Source of the DNA: Syncephalastrum monosporum B8922 | Taxonomy: Eukaryota; Mucoromycota; Mucoromycetes; Mucorales; Syncephalastraceae | DNA: 64,000 bases | NCBI GenBank assembly: GCA_000697355.1 | Contig: JNEN01001214.1 | Span: 1-64,000, forward strand | Direction of reading: 5' to 3' | Shown here: one piece after another, positions 56,789-64,000 of the stretch | Layout: the number at the start of each line of letters is the position of its first letter | Position numbering within the stretch: position 1 is the stretch's first letter | Made by a program: the position numbers and the translations under genes | Notes under the pieces: model-generated | Database searches by the model: none | What the model saw: only the letters and a program-made list of their open reading frames with translations | Told to the model about the DNA's origin: nothing

Positions 56789-57332
56789 TATGTATATTAA
56801 ATAGGACGACTTACGCTTGGCCGCAGCCCGTGTAAGGACAAGGGAAGGGCTTCTCGCCGGTGTGGATGCGCAAGTGCATCATGAGGGCGAATCGAGAGTG
56901 GCATTTCACGCCTTGTCGACTGCACTGATGCCAGTGGCAGGCATACTCAGGGCGCTTCCAGCCCACATGATCTTTACCAATGAGCCTTTCCTTCAGATCC
57001 TGATCCAGTGCAAGTACTGTACCTTCAGACAAGTGGGATGCCAACGCTTGGTGGTTGGCAAAAGCCTCCTTGCAACTGTCCCATAAACAGACAAGCCTGT
57101 CTTTTGCGTCTGGTTCGGTAGCAGAGGTGTTTGGCGGCGAAGGGGGTTGAGGCTGCAGCGTCTCTTCCTCTTCCTCTTCCTCTGCTTCTTCCTCTGCCTC
57201 TGCTTGTTCTTCTGCTTGTTCGTCTTTATCTGCTTCCATTTGCTCTTCTTCTTCTGGTGCTTGAGCGCGCGCCAGACCGGCTGAAGGCAGCGCTTCGTCG
57301 TGTTCTGGAGAAGCCGGCGGGAGCAGGGTCAT
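56172..57332 (-). CDS. C2H2 zinc-finger protein of the INO80-subunit (Iec1-like) type, 2 exons
   Basis: Exons 57332-56815 and 56667-56172; 337 residues. A very acidic N-terminus (residues 25-58, mostly E) is followed by three C2H2 fingers: CLWDSCKEAFANHQALASH (82-100), CHWHQCSRQGVKCHSRFAL then MMHLRIHTGEKPF (132-157), and CPYTGCGQAFGRMDALVRHR (165-184, ends HRKAEH). The spacing, with CxWxxCxRxG and SRFAL-HLRxHTGEKPF, is that of a YY1/Iec1-like family found in fungal INO80 remodelling complexes. The rest is basic, then an Asp run of about 11 (56458-56495), then a coiled-coil stretch (AREQKYKLTKARLRYALQQ). The exon join falls inside finger 3. INO80 membership is inferred from family resemblance. 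Confidence 0.85.
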
Positions 57333-58229
57333 CGTATAGCCGCTCTTTCTACTCTCTTTTTTTTAACTTTTTTTTTTTTTGTTTTTTGGGTTGTGTTTCC
57401 GTGGGGTTGCTTTTTTCTGAAAGCGAAAAACAAAAAAGAAAGAGAGAGTGAGAATCCTTGAGTGAGTGAGGGCGTGTAAAAATGGGGCTAAAGTTCCCAG
57501 TTGGGGGGGAAAAGAGAGAGAAGGAAGGGGGTAACGGGAAAGCAAGGTAAGCAGCCGAGTGAGCAAGCAATTCAAGATGGCCCAGTGAAGCAGCTAAGCA
57601 AAGCGAGCAAGCAAACGAGCAAGCAAAAGCACAGGTACAAGTACAAGTACAGTGCCTCACTGCCAATAAAGTAAATGGAGTAAAATATGCCTAAAGCAAA
57701 CCAACAAGCTTTTTAGACTAGGTACAACACAGGATGGAGCAGAAGAAGGGGATTCAGTCACGGGCCAAATGCCAACGAATCCACGCACAACATACACAAC
57801 ATACACAGCATACATACATACACACACACACACGCATACACGCATATAACACCAAATAATCAAAACATGGATCCCCATCCCCCCGCACTTTGCGTATTGT
57901 TTACGCGTTCGTCATACCCATTCTTTCCTGCTTTGCCTGCCTTCCCCTTCTCAAACAAGCTCACTGCTTAAATGCCACCCTCCCGCCTCTCGTCTTACTT
58001 TTTTTCTTTTTTTTTTCTCTCGCAGCATTTGAACCACCCCGGGCGCCCCCCCCTTCATTTGGCCCCTGAAATATAAAGTGCGCTGCCCTCCCACATGCCA
58101 CCAGGCCATGTCTTGATCCTTTTCTTCTTTGTGTTTTCCCTGACATAGGGCCACATGGTTCCCACAGTGCGCTTTTGCTTTTCTTTTTCTTTTTCTTTTG
58201 ACGTTATGTACAAAAATGATCCGAGTTTA
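57333..58229. other. Promoter side of the zinc-finger gene and 3' region of bL27
   Basis: Polypyrimidine/polypurine runs (57350-57440) and (AC)n stretches near 57790-57840. No gene is supported. Confidence 0.45.
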
Positions 58230-58813
58230 TTATTGGGGTAATGCGTTGAGGTCGACAAGGTCAAAGAGTCTAGGTTTCGGGAGGTGGGGCGGGATGGGAA
58301 GCGTGGACTGGCGATCGAAAACGACGCCTACGAACCGGCGGGGGGGCTGCTGCGGGTCACGGTAAAACTGGACATAACCAGGCTCCAGAGCGTATATCGT
58401 GTGGTCTTTGCCCATGCCCACCTATTATACATATATCCACAGAGTTTAATCGACATGACATGACAACACACCATTGCCTATGGCTGCTTTTCTTACATTG
58501 TCGCCTGGGTGGAACTTTGTACCGCGTTGACGCACGATAATATTGCCAGGAATGACTTCTTGGCCGCCAAACTTCTTGACACCTAGACGACGACCTGCGG
58601 AATCACGACCGTTGCGTGTTGAACCACCGGACTTTTTGGTGGCCCATCGCACCTGAAGGAGATCTGAATGAAAGAGAAGAAGAGTGAGCGACAGCCCACG
58701 GTGACTCCATTCGAGTCAATGAGCGTACCGTGTGGGATGCGTTCGGCTGCTGGGCGGGCGAGGGACGGGCAGGTGCACCGCAGGGAGGGTAACGACCTTG
58801 TCAACAAGGACAT
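58230..58813 (-). CDS. MRPL27: Mitochondrial large-subunit ribosomal protein bL27m, 3 exons
   Basis: Exons 58813-58729, 58663-58497, 58421-58230; 147 residues. An Arg/Ser/Leu-rich presequence ([20 protein letters not shown]) precedes the L27 core: [60 protein letters not shown]. In bacterial L27 the N-terminal end reaches the peptidyl-transferase centre; here that end is freed by presequence removal. A C-terminal extension of about 50 residues ([20 protein letters not shown]) follows, as in fungal forms. The acceptor at 58664 (CATTCAG|AT) rather than the later CTTCAG keeps the frame. Divergent from the MFS gene with 202 bp between start codons, so they may share a promoter. Confidence 0.95.
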
Positions 58814-59015
58814 GACTCGATTTTATATTTGATTATTGGATAGAAAACAAAGCCAGGCTGCTTGTTGCACGCGGCGCGCGGGGTCATTGAGTTGGGTGGC
58901 TTAAGATGTCACTTTGCAGCAGACAACATTGGGGGGAAAATTCACCGGCCCACAATTCCATACCCGACGGCGGATATCCGTATCGATTGGGTCCTGCTTT
59001 CGTTATGCTCCTCGC

Positions 59016-60941
59016 ATGCCTTACTTAGCTCCCAAACTTCTCTATACTTTCCTCTTTGCATGTCAAGGCTCGGCTCCCGTCTACCTCGCCCTATTTTATT
59101 CGTCCCAGCTTGGCCTTAAGAGTGACCAGATTGGTCTTCTTGTTGCCATCGGTAAAGCAAGCCTGTTGTCATCTTTAAGCATCCATGGCTGACTTGTTTC
59201 CTGATTCACTTCTCTTACCCTCTCCTGCTTCCCATGATAGCGCCGTTCATCTCGGCCGTAGCCTGTCCATTGTGGACGGCGATCGCAGACAAGACCAAGA
59301 CCCATCGCTATATAATGTGCATTGTACATACGCTCGCTACACTGGCCATAGTGAGCGTAATGGGTATATCCATTGTGGTGCAACACGTGGACGCGGCGGA
59401 GAAGAGCAAGTTGACCATTACTTTGGTCACTGTGACCTCCGTGTGCTTCGCCTTCTTTGGCGTCCCTGTCGGTCCCCTTGTCGACGGTGGTGTGCTCAAG
59501 ATCCTCGGTCGAAACAAAGACCAATATGGTACATCTCTCTCTATAGTCAACTTTTTCTATCGTTTTTATCGCTCGTATCACTCAATCGAATCTGGAAATG
59601 GACAGGTCGCCAACGCATGTTTGGCTCCATCTCCTTTGGCGTCGCGTCGTCCCTCGTCGGCTTCATTACGGACTGGGCCAACGATATGAATGCGATCTTC
59701 TACGTCTACGTGGTGTCCGCTGTGTGTTTCATCCTTGTCGCGGGTAGTACCCAATTCAAGCCCGAGCGCGTCGAGGGTGCCATGCGTCTTGTCATGCCTA
59801 CCCATCTGACCGCGCCTCCGCCCCCGGTGCCGCCGCTGCACGGTCCAGGAGAGAGCTCGGCGGCTGATTTAAGAACAAAAGTCAAACAATTCCAATTCGA
59901 GCAGTTTGAGGAAGAGGAGGACGACGAAGACGACGGCGAAGAGCCGCAGATGCGCCAGAACGAGATCCAACGTCTGATCCAATTTGCGACCGAATCGAGC
60001 ATCATTGAGGCTGTCAACCTGTCCAATCCGCCCGCCTATCGCCGCCGTTTGTCCAACGTCGACGAGTTGGATCCTGTCCCTGCGCGTCGGATGCCCACCA
60101 ACGTATGGGAGCTCGTCAAGCAGCCACGTGTCATCCTCTTCTTCACAACGATGATGCTGATGGGCGCTTCGCTCAACATGGTCATCAGCTTCTTGTTCAT
60201 CTTTTTGAAACAGGACCTGGGCGCGAGTTCCTCGACCGTCGGCCTGACAGGTCTCGTCGGTTCATTTACCGAGCTCCTCTTTTTCTTTTACTCCCGAGAT
60301 GTAAGTTCTATAAAAAAGAGAGATAAAACGACACTCATGTCTCGATGCACAGTTGATTCGCCTGTTTGGCATTAAGAGTCTGATTATCCTCGGTCATGTG
60401 CTGACCATCCTCCGTGTATTCTGTTATACCCTCCTTCCCGCGGGTCCGCGCGGGGCCAACATTGCGCTTGTGCTGCATTTATTGAACGGTAAACAATGAG
60501 GAGAAAAATGCCTGTTAAGAGGGCAAAAAGGCTTATTTTGTAAAATAATCAGGCATGGCGTTTTCCGCGCTCTGGGGAGCAGGCGTCGTGCAAGCGGATG
60601 AACTCGCGCCGCCTTCGCTGCAAGCGACCTCGCAAGGCCTGCTCGCAGCCATGTATGCCGGTGTCGGTGCCGGCCTGGGTAGTTTGCTTGGTGGCGTCTT
60701 GTACGAGCGGGCGGGGGCCAAGACCATGTTCTATGCCGTGATCACCATCACCACGTTCAGTCTCGAGCTCTACCTCGAGGCCAACACGCGCTGGGGTCTC
60801 AGCGATATAGCCAAGTGGACATTCCGGATGGTCGTACGCATGTATAACTGGACCCGTATGCGCGGTCGCGGTCGGGCTGTGCCTCGATGGAGTGGACCTA
60901 GACGCGCCGGCCGTATTCGGCTCGAAGGAGACGAGGATTAG
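59016..60941 (+). CDS. Major facilitator superfamily transporter (MFS_1-like), 5 exons
   Basis: Exons 59016-59151, 59241-59528, 59606-60300, 60353-60488, 60553-60941; 547 residues. Twelve or so spans begin at once: LLYTFLFACQGSAPVYLALF, then LLVAIAPFISAVACPLWTAI followed by ADKTKTHR (the MFS loop 2-3 motif). A large central cytosolic loop (about 215-320) has an acidic run (EEEEDDEDDGEEP). The second half has IRLFGIKSLIILGHVLTILR and AMYAGVGAGLGSLLGGVLYE, ending in a basic tail (RMRGRGRAVPRW). It resembles the nucleoside-permease-like MFS_1_like group of unknown substrate found widely in fungi. The start at MPYLAPKLLYTF puts the first span at the N-terminus, as in that group. Convergent with SMU1. 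Confidence 0.9.
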
Positions 60942-61069
60942 GTCCCTCCATTTTTTTTATATCATTTCCTTTTGTACATAGAGATATACACGCCTATATT
61001 CACACACACACACGCACACTTTCTATATCCCTTCCATTTTTTTTGTCCTTTTCTTTTCTTTTTTTTTTT

Positions 61070-63255
61070 TCATGCTCGATAAAGCAAGACATGACCGACG
61101 TCGTCGTAGCCCACCATGACGTTGTGTAGTGGATGGCTAGCAAGCCCGAGAATCTCACGATCGCTCATCTTGATATCCGAGACGAGTTTGCCATTGCTGG
61201 TCCGGAAGCAGTAAAGCACGCCGTCCTCAGCCACGCCATAGACAAGTTCTCCTCGGGGAGAGATCCCACAGGCGACAAACTCGCCTGATCCTTTCTTGTT
61301 GTGTGAGAACTGCTTGATGATCTGGCCGCGGAGATTGATGACATAGAGCGTGCTGCTCTTGTTGCACACCAAGAACTGGTTGGGATCCTTGAAAGGCAAA
61401 ATCTGTTGCACGGTCGGATTGCCCACCGTATTGAGCGGGTGCTGATTCATTTTCTCGCCCGTGCTGGAGGCCGGTTGAGGCGTCAGCGTATGCAAACAGT
61501 GCGTTGTCTTGGTATCCCAAATCTAATGGTCGTAGTTGACCCGCCCCATTTAGCGATAAGCTTTTTTTTCCCGACATTTCTCTCTCGTGTCGTTTTATCT
61601 TATTACCTTGACTGTGCCATCGCTACTTGCCGAGAGGACGCGGATGTTGTCCTGAGAGAACAAGGTGGAGTTCACAAACGAGGTGTGTCCTCGAAACTCC
61701 TTGAGCAATTTACCCGATTTTAGGCCGTGCAGCTTCACGGTGTGGTCATATCCACCGCTCAGGATTTGGGTGCCTTCCTTGTTGAAGCAGAGGGAGGTAA
61801 CACCTTGGCTGTGGGCGGGCGTGATACGCCGCTGACATGCGCCTGTTTGTACTTTCCAGATCTGTGGTTGACAAAGTGGAGTGAGTGTGCGTCATAAACA
61901 AGGACACAAAAGATGTTGAAACAAAAAATCCACTCACAGCGACATGGCCATCCGTGGAGCCGGACGCAAGGAGGCTGCTGTCTTGACTGAAGGCCAAGCA
62001 AACGACTGACTTGTCCATCGCCATCAACATATCCTAGAGAAAGAGAGGTACATGTGTGAGTGCCTCGAATCTTTCTACAGGTCCTTACGCCCAATGCTCT
62101 TTTGCATCATGGCAATGCCAAGCTGTGATCCTTTACCTCCGCCTGATAGTGCAGATCTTTGCGTAACTTCCCTGTCATGTAGTTCCAGATCTCAATAAAA
62201 CCATCCACAGAGGCTGTTGCCAAATATTGGCCATCCGGTGAGAAAACAGCGTGCTCGGCATGCGCCTTTTTGCCGGGGAACTTTCGAACATTTTGAATTA
62301 GGCAATTTTTCTTTCCATGCAAGCCTTCTTGTTTTTGTTTTTTGTTTGTGTATCACTTACTTTAATGGTACAATAATGTTGACACGCGAATGCGTCCTCT
62401 TCCTCCTTTTGGACGGGTACGGTGCCTTGGAACACATCATAGGGTGCGTCGGCAATCAGGCCACCTTGCTGCTGTTCCCATTTTAGGCTCTGGCCAAGCA
62501 ACGCAAAGAGCCGGGACGGCGCCACGCTAGTCACCTCCTTCGCTAGGTCTACATAAAGATCCCGTTAGTGTTGGTCATGGAGAGACGATAGAGCGTAAAG
62601 CATCCCCGTAATCTGGACATTCCCAAAGGAGCGCCTGCTCTATTGTCTTTTCGTTTAGAACCCCCCCCCTTACCGGATGCGAGGTGCTGTCGACGCGCGG
62701 CATGGTCCATGCCTTTTGCGTACATGTGTCTCGCGTGGACCATCTTTTGTATCCGCATATATCGATCGACGTCCTGCACCCGTAAAAGGTCTAGACACTC
62801 GGCCCGCGCAAACACGGCTTCGGCTGCGCTCCATTCGTCTTGCTCTGCCAGCTCGATCAGCACCTGTATCACATGGTGAGTTTAAATCCACCCGCAAAAG
62901 ATAACGACCAAAAAAAAAAAAAAAGAAAAAGGACGACAACTTTACTTGTTCGTAAAGGTCGATTCGCTTATGGTCCGGAATGGTGAGTTTGGCGATCTGA
63001 CGCAGGACGGTGTCCCACCTTCCTTGTACAATGTCCTGCACGAATGTGTCCTTGTTTTCGACGGCATTAAACGTGATGCGCGATTCATCTTGGAGGGTCT
63101 CGAGGGAATCGGTCAAGTTGTTTTCGCGAAGGAACTGGGTAATGAGGCGAATGGTGCTTTTAAATGAAACACATAGAACACAATAAGCTTTGGAAAAGTC
63201 AACCCATATCGTGGACACGTTACTCGTCTGACGATACTTGTGTTTGTGTCGACAT
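61070..63255 (-). CDS. SMU1: SMU1, spliceosomal LisH-CTLH-WD40 protein, 8 exons
   Basis: Exons 63255-63224, 63156-62946, 62863-62674, 62548-62361, 62280-62137, 62033-61938, 61861-61607, 61522-61070; 522 residues (human about 513). LisH (about 9-45; [20 protein letters not shown]), CTLH ([20 protein letters not shown]), [19 protein letters not shown], and seven WD repeats from about 215 ([80 protein letters not shown]). It binds RED and helps activate the spliceosomal B complex. The 32-nt first exon encodes [10 protein letters not shown], and the split Asp keeps the LisH consensus. Together with CWC25 this gives two splicing factors in the window, unlinked in function to their direct neighbours. 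Confidence 0.96.
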
Positions 63256-63903
63256 GTGTGTATATGTAGGCGGGATGAAATTATTATACGCGTGTATGTG
63301 TGCGTGTCAAATAAAAAGAGAGTGATCGGTCGGGACAGATAAAAAGGCAGCCCGTAACCGAGACCAAGCTTATTTCTTATGCTGCGATTGGGTACCAGAA
63401 GCAAAACATAGCACTGATGGAATATTTGTATTCAACTATGTTGTCTCATACCCAGGCGGTGTGTGTGTGTGAATCTCTGAGACGAAACACCAATCCTAAC
63501 GTACCCACTGTATTATATACATCACGGAATTACACTGTGATATAGCTCCATACTTGTACCTATTTAAGCTCACGTGCTCCACTCAATTGCCACTTCAGAA
63601 GCCTCTCTGTCTCGCCCTCGCCCCTAAATAAAGATTTTCTTAGCATCAGTGCGCTGCCCATCGCTGAAATCTGGTAAAATCGGACCGCTGGCTTGGGATA
63701 TCCCAAAACCGATACAGAAGCACACATGTACACACACGCGCGCGGGGAAGGGAGGGAAGAGACAGAGAGAACAGAGATATTAGCCCTCTCTTCTCTTCTT
63801 CACTTCGTCGAATCATCTTGTTTCCTTTCTTTCTCTTTTCCTTCTCTTCCCTTCGGGGTGCTCTCTAGTCATCTTTTGATTTACTTTTCCCATTATCCAA
63901 CCA

Positions 63904-64000
63904 ATGACAACTCAACGTAGAATAAAAGCACTGAAGTACTACTTTATCGACATGAATAGCCCCAGTCGCTTCAAGAAGCTCAAAGTTTCCCAAGCATGCA
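63904..64000 (+). CDS. 5' end of an unknown gene running off the right edge
   Basis: An ATG at 63904 follows a CT-rich leader (63790-63860, TTTCCTTTCTTTCTCTTTTCC) and opens MTTQRRIKALKYYFIDMNSP, then SRFKKLKVSQAC to the edge. Basic and open, but too short to name. The leader resembles those of other genes here. Confidence 0.4.
   Translation, partial: MTTQRRIKALKYYFIDMNSPSRFKKLKVSQAC

Noticed and set aside
59360..59580. Frame 59185-60375 as the start of the MFS gene
   Set aside because: Its 5' part is out of frame with the conserved spans; the spliced model (59241-59528 joined to 59606) keeps the family motifs.

Overview
The window reads as nuclear DNA of a filamentous fungus. Its genes are dense and rich in short introns (most about 50-90 nt), with GT-AG and a few GC-AG splice sites. 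The gene set is fungal: SEY1, YME2, MDM1, a hybrid histidine kinase and a Sel1-repeat protein with a CaaX end like chitin synthase III activators. The repeats (a chromodomain Ty3/gypsy element, a Tc1/mariner element, a non-LTR retrotransposon remnant) and the dual-PAS hybrid kinase suggest an early-diverging lineage, perhaps Mucoromycota. That placement is inference.

Layout. 0-10 kb is a nest of dead mobile DNA: the 3' end of a Ty3/gypsy chromovirus with an LTR (455-~1640), a non-LTR retrotransposon tail (4.7-5.7 kb, -), a broken Ty3/gypsy pol (5.8-7.3 kb, +) and a mariner remnant (8.1-8.5 kb, -). A diverged ~480-bp inverted repeat (3.63-4.10 and 9.37-9.86 kb) brackets most of it. 11-20.4 kb is a first gene island: SEY1 (ER fusion GTPase), a small single-span protein like a complex I accessory subunit, a Q-rich zinc-finger protein and an amino-acid transporter. 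21.0-26.85 kb is one 5.84-kb Tc1/mariner element with perfect 92-bp terminal inverted repeats and a TA target duplication. It holds a broken transposase, unrelated cargo reading frames and a nested hairpin of shorter repeats.

27 kb to the right edge is gene-dense: CWC25 (splicing), a dual-PAS hybrid histidine kinase with a degenerate and a true receiver, YME2 (mitochondrial inner membrane), a Sel1/CaaX protein, a MARVEL-like membrane protein, an SRPBCC-like protein, a purple acid phosphatase, a 1423-residue MDM1/SNX13-type protein (TM-PXA-RGS-PX-nexin C), deoxyhypusine synthase, an INO80-type C2H2 protein, mitochondrial ribosomal protein bL27, an MFS transporter and SMU1 (splicing). Several neighbours lie only 120-320 bp apart. 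MDM1/deoxyhypusine synthase and bL27/MFS are divergent pairs.

Exon structures were built by hand from splice motifs and checked by reading-frame arithmetic. I placed 68 introns, three of them GC-AG. No complete tRNA, rRNA or CRISPR array was seen. Large gaps at 15.5-17.5, 27.9-30.7, 43.4-46.3 and 48.2-49.4 kb hold no gene I can defend.
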